From assembly GCA_013399855.1 (NCBI GenBank), contig VXAY01002814.1:776568-840567 (forward strand): DNA of 64,000 nucleotides. The letters are read 5' to 3'. The notes below the pieces were generated by a model, which made no database searches, was not told the origin of the DNA, and saw nothing but the letters and a program-made list of their open reading frames with translations. Below are positions 11,973 to 25,700 of this stretch, in pieces. The position numbers and the translations under genes were made by a program. This DNA comes from Oxyruncus cristatus (taxonomy: Eukaryota; Chordata; Aves; Passeriformes; Cotingidae). Each line of letters opens with the position of its first letter. Position 1 is the stretch's first letter.

Positions 11973-14900
11973 CAAACAAAAATTCTGTCCTAGCATCCTG
12001 AGCTACTATACATGCAGGTCTCTGGATAGGAAATTGCTCATCTGTCCAATTTCTATTATTCAATATTGCATTAAAAAAATCAGAGAAGGAAGAAGAAAAA
12101 ACTTTGGGCATTCTCAGGTCAAGGCGATTTTTGAAAAGGTTAAAAGCTGTTCAGAAGGGTTACAGTATCCATAAAGGCAAATGAGATTATATTTAAAGAC
12201 TGATGGAGAAAAAGCAATAATTGAGATAAAACGCTACTGTCTCAAAAAGGTTTAGACTGAGGAAATGCTGATATTAAAGCAAAGAAATTGAAAGACTTAC
12301 AGATCAGCCATCACATCAAAGACAGCAGAGAATTTAATTAAATTTGCAACAATTATGTTTACTTTTAATGTTTACTAGGTTTTTTAGTTTCTTCCATCAT
12401 TGTTCAGTTAAATATTTTTGTAATAACTTGGGGAATATTGTGACTGTGTGTCTCCAACCACCAGCTGTCAACTGCTGACCTCTCTGTTCCCTGCATCTGT
12501 ACTATTACAAGCCTTTGTCCTGGAAAGAGTTATGATGTTTCAATCAAATACATTGTGAAGTTACAAAACCCATAACATGATCTGGATAATGACTGCCTGG
12601 ATACACTTATAAAATATGTTTTAGAACCCCCCAGGGAACAGAGATTGGAAAAAAAAATCACAAACATTACTCTCTGCTGTTTGCCATTAATTGAATGAGT
12701 AATCATTACACGAGATGAGTGTTGAATGTGAAGCCTGCTGCAAAGGTATATGGTAAATAAAACGCACAGAAGTCCAAAACCACAAAATAGCTGGGTCAAA
12801 ACATCTCTGAGGCCCTGAAATTCAAGCCATAAAAGTATCTTGAGTGTTGACCGAGGCACAGGATCTCTGTTTAGCCTACATAATTTTGGTATTGCAACCT
12901 ATTGAGAAATTACTCTTTGTATTTCAAACTCTGCCCTTTTCTCTGCTGTGACTTTTGCCCAAGATTTACCAAGTCTCAGAGGCTGTAGTAATTATTGCCA
13001 AAGGGAGCTGTGACAGAGAATTGTTTCACACCCCGCCAAAAAATTACAGCAAAAAGATGTATTTGTCTTTTCTGTCTGCAACTCAGGAGCTGGGTCACGC
13101 GTTGGGACACCTACAGTCTCTTGACAGATCCAACCAGTATCATAAAAACTGAGGGATATGACAAGCAGGTTGTCCAGAATAGAAATGCCCAAGCAGTAAT
13201 GGAGAGGCCAATTGAAAGTGATTCAAGGCTTGATGCAGAGCTAAAAGCTGTTTGCCCCTCTCCCTCCTCATTGTTGCATAGTTGGCCACTGCCAGTAGCA
13301 CAACTTGCCACAATGGCTGCTGTGTAAGAAGCAAGGCAGCAAAATCAGTCTGGGAACATGCAGGTTAGAAATCATTTTATAAGTAAAAACTCATTACTGT
13401 TCTCTGTATGCAAAGGATTTATAAATAGGGAGTGACTTCTCTCATGCTAAATCCCCTCTCACTTCTTTATCATATAGATGCAAACTGATTTTCACACAGA
13501 TACTACTCTGCATTCCATTTGAATATCCTGTATTGACCAATTTGCAGTCTTCAGGGTGGGTTATCGGTGTCCTTGGTCACTTGGGGTGTACTCTGCTCAC
13601 TCACCGAAAAGCTTTGCAAAACCTTTGGAATGGTCATTATTAGGACAATAACAAATAGTGAATAACAAATTGTCCATTTTCAGTAAAGAATTTTCAGAGA
13701 AGTCATCATGTAAAAATGTCCAGTGGTCTGCAAGGTGTTTGTGAGTGGCTATCATGAAGAAGTTCTTTGTCCGAGTAATTTGATGAAAAGACATCTATGT
13801 CATGAATTCACCACCTGTGTTGAAAAAAATGTTTGTACATTTCTTTTTATTTTATTTGTATCTGTTTGTGCTAGGCTTTCCTCTGTTACCCTCTCTGAAG
13901 GTGTCCAAGAGCTTGGCTGAAGGAAATTTCTTTTATATTAAAAAGAAGTTGTTAAAATGACTTTCCGATCTTGCATGCTTTGTTTTATTTCAGCCTCTGG
14001 GGTTTTCAAACAGGTGAGTTACCATCCACCAAAATCATAAGGAAATAAAAATGATATAGAAAAAGAGCTATGAAACATGTTTCAAACAGAAGGTACAAAC
14101 CAAGAAAGAATTGCACAGGTCTGTAAATTATTATTTTAATTTGGGACCTATGACAACCTTGACAATGCCCCTTTATGTTTCTCTCTATTGTCTCTATTTA
14201 TATCATGCCATTTTTATTTACTGTTCATCTAGCAAATGAAGCCTGTCCCTAGCACTCAGAGTGCCAGGCTACAAAATTGCTGTAAGTCTCCCTGGAGCAG
14301 TGTTCAGCCACGGGTAAACTAGTCCTGCAATGAGATGCTTCCCATTCTCCCTCGAAGATACAGAATGAAGAAACTCATTGCTTATGCTGCAATTTTGATA
14401 ACCTAACTGGCAGAACAGTTATTCAAATTTTAAGCTTCTAAATGCAGCAAGATCAACCTGGCCATCCACATAAATAATTTTGACATGATAAGTATGCGAG
14501 TGCGATGATAACTGATAAGTGAAGCAATTACCTTGCTTTTTTGGATTATATTAAATGAAGATTCTGATAGAGTAATGAAAAGAGACAAAGCAGACAAAAA
14601 GGCGGCTGTAGAGCTTTTGGGCACTGTGTTATCTCTATTATACCATATTGAAATAGAGAAGCTATCACCAATCATGCTTCCTATGTAACTTCTAGCTTCT
14701 AACAGTGAACAATGAATAAATTGTCACAAGACAGTAACTGATAAATTGGGATTGGCAGTGCTTTTTAAAAGTGTAAATAAACTTATCAGCCCCCTCACCC
14801 TCCCCAAAAGGCAGTACAGTTTGCAGAGGATTTTTTATTTTGGTATGTTGTAGCTTGCAAGGTCTCCTTTCATTTACCCACCTCAATTGTCCTTTGTTTA

Positions 14901-16253
14901 GCCATCCATCTTAAGTAGCCACTTCAGCATAAGAGTTTACTCCAGCTCTTACATTCTTTTTGTGGTGTACTACAGAACGATTTGCTTTTGTCTCTATGTG
15001 TTTTTACTTTGGCTGTTATCCACCTCTCCTAATTCCCGTCTTTCCAATTAGAAGCTGCTCTAATTATATGATTTTATGCTGGCTTTTATTGCATGCAGAG
15101 GCATACAAGGATATAAATAGCACTTCCAAGCAAAGGTGCCCAGATCTCAGTTTCTAAGAACAACTTTGCAGACACTGAGTACCTCACTGATTAATTAGAG
15201 TTCTCAGGAACTATGCTATTTCTTTCCAAAGACCAATCCCAATTTTTTCCCGAGAAGAGATTTTGCTACTCATTTTGGCAGGATCTGGCCCAGTATTCTT
15301 TTTGGCGGGGGATCATGTGCTGAAACTGATATTTGTACATTGCATCCTTTCAAGACAAGGCACAAATGGAGGGAGAATGTCATTCCCTTGTTAAAATTAA
15401 TTAAGTAACCTAACACCGTACATCTGGGGAGAGGACAGAAGGGGAAAGGAAGTTCTCCTTGTTCTCTGTTTACCATTTAAGCCATGCTACAATAGCATCA
15501 CAGTGCTGTTACTAAGGCCTCCTATGCTCTGCAGCCAGCTGGGCCTGAAGGCAGTGGCAGAGCTCCTGCTTTATGGGGCTCATACTTTGGGATGACCACA
15601 TCGTACCCGTGGTTAGAAACTTGTCACTTTTTATTTTTTTTAAAATTTATCATACCTACATTGGACAAGCCAGTGAGTTTGGAGATCTTGCTGGCAATAT
15701 GCCAAGATTTTAGAACCCACTACAGCATGAGAAGCAGTTGAGAATTTTAGAATGGAGAATGGACACAACTTCCTTCCCTGATGTCAGGAACAATGGAGGG
15801 CACCTGCAAACCAGCAAACTCTGACAGCAAGCATCTGTCACCCTTCGGCTTCCCACCCTGGTATCTGCAGCTGAAAATCTCTGATAATGAAGGCTAAGCA
15901 TACTGACAAACTATACTGAGTGGTTCTCAGGTTATTAGACTTTAGGATTAATGCTCCTCAAGGATCTAGAATGTTGTCTACTTATTTAGAAAGAGTTTTT
16001 TTGTTTGGAAGTCTATCTGTGAAAATCAGGCAGACAAACCAAATTTTACTTCATGAAAATAAAAGCCTGCTTATCCTGCCATTTTTAGGAGATAGTGGAT
16101 TATGTGGTAAATTCTGTGGCTGCAGAACTGCCTTAAAAGAGCCCCAGCTTTGACTACTGCCTATTGTTTTACAGGATCAATTGCTCAGATCCACCTCCCA
16201 TTAAAGTCAATGTCAAACTTCACACTGAATTCAAAGGTTCTGCTCCATATTTC

Positions 16254-16269
16254 AAAAAAAAAAAAAAAA
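16254..16269. repeat. Poly-A run
   Basis: Sixteen consecutive A, with no recognisable retroelement body upstream. Confidence 0.9.
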
Positions 16270-18235
16270 CCACATTTTAATTGACTTGGGACTATCCAGG
16301 CACATATACATCTTGCCTATATAAACACATTTTTTCCTCTTATCCCTAATATCTGCTTCCACCCACAATGTTTCTATCACCTATATGCTCAGTCTGCATT
16401 AAATTAGCAAAAACTTCTGTTGACAGTAGGATTTCCCAAAAGTTCAAGTTTCAGAAAGTATGAAAATGTATTATCAGCCTTTGGGGTGTTAAAAGAGAAT
16501 GCAGCTTTGCCAGGGAGATACCATCCCTCAGTCTAAGCTAAGGCAGTCCTGTCCTCCCTTAAGATCCTGGCTGTATGTTCCATCCTCCCTGCCCGGGTGA
16601 TGCTGGCACAAGTATTCACCTTACCATGCTTTGGCCTGACCAAGGAACTGACCTGGCTGGATTGAAATCTTTCTTTTGGGCTGGGTTGGTTTCCAGCAGG
16701 ATGTAGCGGCTGCATGTGCCTCAGCTGTGCAGCCACATGAGCTGCACCACCCATGGAGGTGGAGGGAGGGAGGGAACACCCCTTTTGTCAGCTGCCTACT
16801 GGTTTAATGACCCAGTTGAAGCCTCAGACTGGACCACATTTAGGATCATGGCCTCTGAGAGAAGTGTGTTTTGAGGAAGTAGAATGCATTGAGGATGAGT
16901 GGGCAAGAGGAATAAATGAAGGAAAATCTTGCCTCCTTCCCCATCAAAACTGTAGTGAAGCTATCAGTTACTGTACTTTATCACAGATTATTTGCACAGA
17001 CCACATGCGTGTTCTTTTGCCCTCCTGAGGGTGACTATGCCATACCTTGGCTGCTGTCTGTGCTATGCTCACACCCCCAGCACTGCACTAGATCAGCTGC
17101 CCAGAGCTGGGTGGGCTGGGTAGTGCTGAGGGCCCATGCTCTTCCCCAGCTGCCCAATGTGATTTACAGGCTGTTTTCTGGTAGTTGCCTGGAACACCAA
17201 TGACATACAACCAGTAGTGGACTCAGGAATGTCAGCAAATGTAAAAATGACACATTTCAAATTCAATTTACTGGAACCAATTTTTAATCAGGTAAAGAGT
17301 CTGCATGGGTGGCATCAGTAGAATTGGGCTTATGGCAGTATTCATTTCAAAAGACTCATATGACTCAGAAATGTAAAGTCCCAAATGTAAGAGTATTAGG
17401 AGCATAAATATCTTTCATTTTCAAAGCAATCAAGACCTCAGAGTCACTGAGGTGCTTTTGGAAGTCCATATTTTGCCCTTGAGAAATTGTATTTCTCCAA
17501 TCTATTTTCTACTGAGACAAGGAACAGGCAGAATTACTAGGCTGAGTTGATTCCTATACAAAAGATTACATGATTTGCTAGATCCTTTTTTTTATGATTA
17601 TTGATAAAATCAAGGAGAAAGACTAACTGCCTCTTCTTGTCAGGAACTGTGGAATGCAGAGAACAGGCTGATAGAAAAGGATGGAGGTGGTTTGCAAAGC
17701 ACCAGATTAGATCAACTTCTTGTCACCTAACACAATCGCAACATTTTCCTTTCATCTTTACTTTTAGCCTTTTTGGCCTACAAAAGACAAGAAAGCAGAC
17801 CAACTGCTTGGATTTAGAGCTGTATTTCTGAATGGTGGTATAGAAATTAGAAAAATAAATTTCTTTGTGTATGCAGATTTTTCCTAGGATGCTTTCTCAG
17901 TGTTGGAAAATTCCTCTAGGCATATGTTGCAGAGGCCTGAGAAGAAAAACATGTATCCATGTTCCTTTGGCATAGGTATCCCCAAAGAGTACTGGACTCT
18001 CATGACCACTTGATACCCTATCATGTCACACTTACCTGAATCTCATTTGTAGTAACCCATTCATACAAGGGCCTTTTTCCTTCTATCTTACACAGGTCTG
18101 AACTTCCCAGGTTTGCTACCATTTCCCACACAGTCACTCTGTGAGTGTTACTTTCCAGTGAGAATGTTCATGCTTTTTAACATCTCTTGTCATCAACAGC
18201 ATCCCACATGCAGCATGATGCAAAGCAGAATACAG

Positions 18236-18284
18236 GGTAAGACCTCAGAGTTTCATGGGTATGAGGTAAGACCTCAGAGTTTCA
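18236..18284. repeat. Short tandem duplication, 29-bp period
   Basis: A 20-base block (GGTAAGACCTCAGAGTTTCA) occurs exactly at 18236-18255 and again at 18265-18284. It is a recent local duplication with no coding role seen. Confidence 0.95.
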
Positions 18285-18481
18285 AGATGCACATTCAAGG
18301 ATGTGACCTGCAGAAAAGCTGGCTGTTGAGGTAATATTTTCCCATTGCTTTGCATAATTTAGAAAACTGACACATGACTTTTGGGCTACCCCTGTAGTAA
18401 TAATCAGATATGTACAGTGAAATATTTGATTATTGATCTACTCCTAATCAGGACTCAAACAACCTTATCTTCTGACAAAGT

Positions 18482-18505
18482 GTAATTAACTATTTTGTTA
18501 ATTAC
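18482..18505. promoter_or_regulatory. Perfect inverted repeat of TAATTA-type sites
   Basis: Nine-base arms GTAATTAAC and GTTAATTAC are perfectly complementary around a 6-base TATTTT loop. Each arm contains a homeodomain core (TAATTA) and a GTTAAT half-site like that of HNF1, arranged facing outward. It could form a small hairpin or bind a homeodomain dimer. Function is inferred. Confidence 0.4.
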
Positions 18506-18829
18506 TATAATTATCTTCCCCACATTTATTTTGACAGCAGTGTCAGTAGCGGAAAACTATTTCCTTAAATTGCTGTTGCCTATTATGAATTACAAATTCA
18601 TACGATTTTGACAAATGATTTTATTCTCCTTTTAGCAGCATGTTTTGCAACAGACAACTTTTCACAAAAAAAAAATTACCATCTACTTGAAAACCAAGCT
18701 ACAAAGGTCACACACAGAAGATTAACTACACTGGAGTTAACAAGCACCACATTTGTCCAAATGCAAAATTCTTTTTCCTTCCTCTCCTGTGTAAGTTTCT
18801 TTGAATAATCAGGTGAGATGTGGGGGAAC

Positions 18830-18898
18830 AAAAAAAAAAAAAAAAGGAAGAAGAATAAGAAGGAAAAGAAGAAGAGGAGGAGAAGGAAGAAGAGAAAA
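18830..18898. repeat. Poly-A and GA-rich purine tract
   Basis: Sixteen A followed by AAG/GAG-rich sequence. The 69 bases are all purine apart from one T. The minus-strand open frame over it is a Phe/Leu-rich artefact. Confidence 0.9.
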
Positions 18899-21800
18899 CC
18901 TGTATGGTTTATAGTAGGCCAACCAGAGGTGGTCAATGGGGGACAAATGAACTAAATGCGACCCATGAAATTCTAATGTGTTTTGCCCATTGAAAATTAT
19001 TCCCTTTCTCTCTCAACTGTGTGATGAAGAGAGGGAGAATACACAGAGGCAGCATGACACATTGGTGGTGCTCTTTACTACTTTTAATTTTACCATATCC
19101 CAAATAGGTGACTTAGAAGTGAGAGGTGGTTGTGCCAGAGATCTTTGAAAATGCAGGAATTCACGTGGGAGCTTGAATTTTAAAAGCTTGCTTTTAAAGC
19201 TGGAATCAGACCATCTGCTCAGTGCTTCATTTAGCAACTTGTATTCTTAACTAAAATACTTCTTAAACCAGCTGCTTCAGCACTGCAATTCTTTCTTTTG
19301 GCCCAGCAGATCTCAACCTCTGGGGAGGACTAATAGAGCTTTTAATACAGTGCATTGTCCAAGCAAAACTGAGGCTCTCTTGCTGGGACAAGGTCTACCA
19401 AACAGCAAGGAAGACATGTGGCACTAATAGGAAAATTGCTTGCATTAAGATGGGTCTGTATTTTCCATGGGTTGCCTTTCCCACTAGGAAAAGGAGGGAG
19501 TAGGGAACAAAAGGGGCCGAACCACATGTGACCCCAGTACGCTCACCAGCTGCCTCTGTGATTTGCGGAGTCTGATTGCTCCAGAGTAAAATTCTTTGTT
19601 TCTTGTCTGTACATAAATTTCTGAGGTGTCGGGATCATATCTTAAATGACAGAATAGATGAGAAGAGCCAGACCACTAAACTGTTTTAGCTGATACACCC
19701 CCTTTGTGGGATGGCAGTGATAGAGTTAAATGAGTTGGCATCTCTGCTGTTAATGGTGTAACACATGTGTTTTCTAAGTGGCAATGACTAACATGGTCAG
19801 CAGTTGGTGCCAATACTGAGCATTCGGTTAACCTCCCAGTTTGCTTGTAGCAAAAGTAATTTACTCAGTACACAGACATCTACCTCAGTCTAATCTCCTT
19901 GACGAGAGATTACAAAGGGGTGGTGGGCTGAAGTGGCAAAAAATTTCAAATACCACATCTATTTTTATTCACTGACAATACAGTAATATCCAAGGGACAA
20001 GGATTAGTAAACAGAGAAAGATATTCTTTCTTAAAAGACAGCTTTTCTTCCTGCTTTAATATTACAGTAGAGCAGATCTTCAAAGACGAAATAAAAAGTT
20101 CATCGCTATGCCATCCCAGGGCAGGATTTCTGCAGTATGGATCTATAGGAGTTGGATTCAAAATTACACAAAGCCACATGGAAATGAATGTGGTGTTCAT
20201 ATGTAGGGCTAATTATACTGGGTGCACTTGCTTGATTTCAGAGCAAGAAACAAAAAGACCAGAGTATGAGACATACAGTTGACCACAAAAGGATCAGGTA
20301 GCTTGATTTTACTGAAATAGTGATGTGGCTTGTGATACTTGGTGAGCTTCTAGTCACATGGCAAAATAACAAGTTCAGCTGCCATTAGAAGTAATACTAC
20401 TTCTGGCCCTTTTTACAGAGGAAAGTTTGAAAAAATCACAGAATACAGCACACTGTGTATACTATCTGTATACATGCTACACACAAACACTACAGAGATA
20501 AAAAGAGCCAAAATGCATATAATACAAACCTTGTGATTTAGCCTAGTTTCATAATTTTTAGGGTTTCCCAATCAAGGGTTTTAAAGGCACAGGTTTGGCA
20601 AAATACCACCATCATAAGGAAGCAAGAGCTTAATAACTGAATCTAGATGTATTAACAGGATGTGGAATGTAATGTCAATAAATACTAGATAGGAAATAAA
20701 ATTCAAATAATGAATAATTTGAAGAAAAATTATAATTTCAGAGATCTATCATTAATAGAGACAGAGGGAAAGGCCTATTTCTTAGTTACTTAACTTTCTT
20801 TACAGAGAGTAGAAATCTACCACTGATGTTAAATAGAACAGGATCAGGCCAGTAATTAGCAATTTTAAAAAATATACCATTAATATATTTATATAATAAT
20901 GATTATTAATAATTTACTTGGGTTAAAGTCATCATTGGGACTTGGGATATTCTTTTGCAAGGGAAAATATACATGAAGAAAAGATTAAAAAAAAATCCAT
21001 TAAGTAAAATATTTGGGATCATCAATGGGCTGACAGCAACCCTCATGCCCACCAGTTCCCTTGTCTGAAAAGCCTTTCTGTGCATTTCTACAATTTTACC
21101 AAAATCCCCCACATTGCCACCAGTAGAGGAGCCACAAAATACTAATGTACAGATAAGGCTTATGGAATGCCACCCGGATCAGACGAGAGTTGTGTGGACT
21201 TCACCTGCTCCAATTCTATCAGCTCTGCAAACTCCTTGGCATTTCTGCTTTACTCTTCCTTTTTATTCTTGGACACCAAAGAGAATACCCCAGGCCTTGA
21301 TTACACTACTGAAACCTAAATACCAAAAATATCAACGTACATCCTCCCTGACAGCCTGACCTACATGTTCTACCATCCCAGGGGGTAGAACATATGGATG
21401 CCTGATGCATCATCCAGCAACAACCATGAGTGTTTTAGGGCTGCTCACAATTTTCTGGCTCTCTGGGGCAGTTCTTATGACTTTCTTTGAATTTCCACAG
21501 GGATAGTTAATCACCCTTTTTATTCCAGTCCCAGTTCCAGTCTCAATTAGGCCCACTGCTTGGTGAGAGGCACCACCAGGCAGGTCCCTTAAGGTGTCAC
21601 CACTGGCTCTGAGGTGGCAGATGTGTCACCAGGCAGCTGAACTGCTCTAATGCAGTCAGTCTCTGCTGTGCACAGAATTTCTCTTTTTCAGCAGTGGCTT
21701 ATGAGTGAAACTTCCCAACTTTGCAGTCAATCTATCTTTCTCCATATTTTCATCAACATACTGTTCCCTTTACCTCCTTTACTTGCCCTTTCCACTTTTT

Positions 21801-22139
21801 AAAAAACTATTTCTCTTTATTGGTTGTATGATTCAATAAAGTTATTCTCTTGGTAAGTGTGAAAGGTCTCTCACTTCTTGCCAGTGCAGTGTGTACTTCT
21901 GCAGCTCCCCATTACCATGGCTTCTACTTCAAACTATCATCTTTAAAGGTCACTTGTTTCCTTACACATGCAGTCAAGCCCAACAACAATTTAATGACAC
22001 CTGAACAAGCTTGTATTAAAATTACCCACGGTATGATCATAAATAATTATTAAGCAAAAGAAGAAGAAAGCAAACACATTTCCTTTCGAGAAACTAATAC
22101 CAGAGATATTAGTTAAAATGTTAAAGTATATTAACCAAT
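18899..22139. other. Unique noncoding DNA
   Basis: No gene or repeat recognised. The stretch 20690-20930 is very AT-rich. AATAAA-type hexamers occur but with no associated transcript evidence. Confidence 0.5.
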
Positions 22140-22740
22140 TACATAAACCCCTTTCATATTGCCTTGCTTCATTTCAAACATGGCATGGGCTATTTTGTCT
22201 GTGAACTCGAGTGGAACAAAAAGCTGCAGAATGCAATTTGTGTCAGGGGCCAGGCTGCGGAGGGACAACTAATTCTAATTAGTGCAAATTCCCCACAGGC
22301 CAGTCAGAGGCCTCATGCAGAAGCTGCTGCCGCAAGCCTTTCTGCCTGCAACAGGTGGGCAGGGGCTCCTGCCACAGCCCTGGTGACAGCTGAGGGCAGC
22401 CCCTTCACCGGACACCCCTAATTAAGGGCCTGCATGGCCAGCCTTTGAATGTGATATCTTTTAATATAGTTCTGAACTAAGGAGGATTGGCTCTTCTAAT
22501 TGGCTAAAATTAAAGCGGTGGTGGAGTTTGCTAAGTAACCGCCAGGCTGCAATGCCCATCTCATTTCAAACTCACAGCCTAAAGCTCTGCTGATCAGTGC
22601 AGAAAGGGTAGGGTTGGGGAAAAGGAATTACTGGGGGGAAAAGTCTTGCCCGTCTGATAACACTGGTATTCCAGTGAGCACGTCCCTAATACAAAGTATT
22701 TCTGCAACTCATTAATATTCAACATTTGATGCATATTAGA
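22140..22740. promoter_or_regulatory. Candidate conserved noncoding element, enhancer-like
   Basis: A mixed-composition block in otherwise AT-rich DNA. It contains the palindromic homeodomain site CTAATTAG (22275-22282), a TAATTA core at 22419-22424 within a near-palindrome, and TCTAATTGG with AAATTAAAG near 22495-22515. GC-rich, E-box-like segments (CAGGTG near 22352, CAGCTG near 22388) lie between them. The open frame at 22164-22421 is probably fortuitous, since it has no recognisable domain. Motif density and unique sequence suggest a developmental enhancer; this is inference. Confidence 0.4.
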
Positions 22741-25700
22741 AAGATGCTTTAAAAATTCTGATCAATTATAAGAAATAATGGTGGCGAGGAAGGCACAGGT
22801 CATTAACCTAGCTATTAGTCTTCTCAGCTAAGCCTCATTTCAGACTGTTCACTCTAAACTGAACTCAGGATAAGACTTGCTGCCTGATTTCAGCCTGCCT
22901 TCCTCAGACCTGCTCCCATTCACAAAAACTGCTTCTGCAAGAGCACAGCCAGCCCTAATGAGAGAGACAGTCCTCCTGCCCTGCCTGTGGGAGGGAGAAG
23001 ATGCAACAAGATTTTATACAACATGCCAGTTGGAAATGCTTTTTAAAGAGCCAGGCAATGAAGCGTTCTTCACACAGATTAGGATTATCTCATTTGCAAA
23101 ATCTCACAAGAGCTAAACACCAGCAAAAAACTTTGTTTTAATCCTGCTGAATAATACACATTGAGTTATATCAGGAAAATGCTTAGCTGTTAGGGATTTC
23201 AGCTACTAGGGGCCTGGCACATGAACTGTAAAAAGCGTTTTACTTGACTTGCTTTTCTCCATGCACCAGCCAACAGGAAGCTATGGAAGAAGGAGAAGTG
23301 GCAAAGCCTCCAAGGAGCTCTGCTTTCCTTGCTTCCCAGCAGGCTGATGCTTTGGAGGAGTGCTGGATCTATCCTTATGTGCTGGTGCAGCAACCCACAA
23401 TGCCCTTGTATGTGCTGCCCTTGACAATGCCCAGGCCCACATATTTTATCCAAACGATACTACCAGCTATACTAAACAGCTATTCTGTGTGTCTCTGTAC
23501 CTCTGTACTAAGGGCTTTATTTAGGGACTTTAAATAATCTTGTATAATCGTTTCACACCAGTCTTAAACTATCAGGATTCATTTCTCATATTGCATTTCC
23601 TTTTACTACACATTTCAGCTAAAAACACTCCAGAGGGGTGTGCCAACTATGACTATGTCACAAGAATGATTTTATTAAGAAAATGCCTCCAATTCTACCT
23701 CATAGCACTTTCCAATACTATTGTTTGGGTTGCACCAGAGGCTAAAATGTGGCTTCTTTTAATAACACATTTGCATAAGTTGATCTGAAAGATCCCCATG
23801 TGATGACATTACTTCAGGGTTGGCCTGTCATCTCAAAAAAGCCTGAGGTGCTAGACCCAAAGAGATCAAACTCTAGAATTAACTAGTCTTCATAAAGCAG
23901 GAACATCTCTACAAGCAGTAAAACAAACGATTATCAATTCTTTTTGGCGATGGTCTATGCCAAGCTAGAGAAAAACAGAGCTTTCAAACACTGACAATCT
24001 GGTATATTGAAGTATGACCATTATTTTTTATTTTCCACATTTTTGGTCCAAAGACAGTTCTGAGTAATTGATTCCCATAATGAGCTATGGTTCGTTAGTC
24101 AATTTAATTTATAATTGAATTGGATGGATGTAACTCTGTGTAAAATTGTCTCTGAAGAATCTGTTTTGTTCGTCTGTTCAACTTCTGACAGGGATGGAAG
24201 AAAATCTAAATTATTCCCTTCTGCAAGAGGGAAAAACTCTGAAAGTCTCAGCATCCCTTGTGAAATTAAGAGGAAAATATTTTTAATAGTTGCCATGCAA
24301 AAATAATATGGCTTTACTAAAATTTATACAACCCTGACAATTAACACATTAATGCCTGGAATCGTGGCTTAAAATGAAAATCAAAACATGGGAAATACAT
24401 GAATCAGAAATGCTACCTGAGCAGCTGGAAAACATCACTCTTAACCAGAATGAAAACCACAGATAGATATTTACTAGTAAGTCATGCCTTCTTTGCAAAT
24501 ATTGCAAAATCTAAAGAATTTGCTTCTCCATGCTTTTATATCAATATTCTGATGATACAACTCCATTAGGAAATGCCTGGTGTGAAGAATCAAACTCTGT
24601 GGGTTAAATTTTTCTCCTGTTTATAACTTGGAAACCCAGAGCTGCTCCCACTGTCATGACTTGTGGGACTTCTCTAAACACAGTTTGCTTTGGTAGAGAC
24701 CTGGGAATTGTTGCTCTACTCTCTGTGGGCCTTCTCTTGGCTCCTGCAAAGTTCATGAAATAACAGCCCACTAGATGAGGATGACTGCTGCTTAGAAGCA
24801 GAGGCAGGCAAGAAATACCTGAGTTTAGGATTTTGAATGTGAACATGAGTTTCCATTTTTAATCTAATTTTGTCCTGGGGTTCTTTGGGCCTCAAGACTC
24901 ACATACAAAGCCACTTTCGTTCCAGACGAACTACTGAGGTTCTCATCATGTGCTGAATTCAACTACCTCCTAATTTTTCATGTCTAAAGAGAAACATTGA
25001 GTCTCTGTCTCTATCACTGGTCTTAACAAGACATATCATTATTGAAAGATACATTTAGCTTACAAGAAAAAGCAAGTGAATTAATTCATTCAATATTTGT
25101 ATTTTTCCATACAGACATAGATATCCATCATTGATTGTGTGTTAGCAGACACAAATGCTAGCAGTAAAAGAAACTGCTATACTGTTATGTAAGCTTAGGA
25201 CTTCTTGTAATCCAGCCTCATGCAAAAGCAAAATATACATTCTCTGCTTGCTGAAAAAATAAAGTGTACTGAGAAGCATTGCAGTGGGATAGGTGATGAT
25301 GATCAGCTATTATCAGTCCCAGCAGGCACATATTTTTTCTTAACAGCCGCAGGACTGCTGCTCTGAAAGCCAGGCGCAAGGATTTTTTAGTTCAGAGCAT
25401 TTCACATTGCCTTTTAGAGGCAGGCATGACACACGGCTGCACAAACTCTTATGGCCTCCAGTTAAGGGGTCACTTAACAACCTCATTTGTCTACTTTTGC
25501 ATCAAGTCCCCAATAAATTCTGATGGGCAACAGGCTCCCAGGCTCCTTCAGTTATCCAGATAATGTTTGGGTTTTTTTCCTTTTCCTGTAATAGTAACAG
25601 TAGAAGTGTTGGATCCAGTCTTCCTCATATTTCAGAGTTTGTTTATAATGTTTCTGACCTTTTTTTCCCACTAGTAAGTATTTGCTCTGCTTATGAGGCA

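Larger units (their letters stand above)
10211..18235. other. Unique noncoding DNA with scattered low-complexity tracts
   Basis: No gene recognised. It holds a T run near 11821-11832, T plus (ATT)n at 11948-11972, and 16 A at 16254-16269. A GC-richer interval at 16530-17200 contains several open frames under 100 codons on both strands that resemble no known protein. The rest is AT-rich single-copy sequence. Confidence 0.5.
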
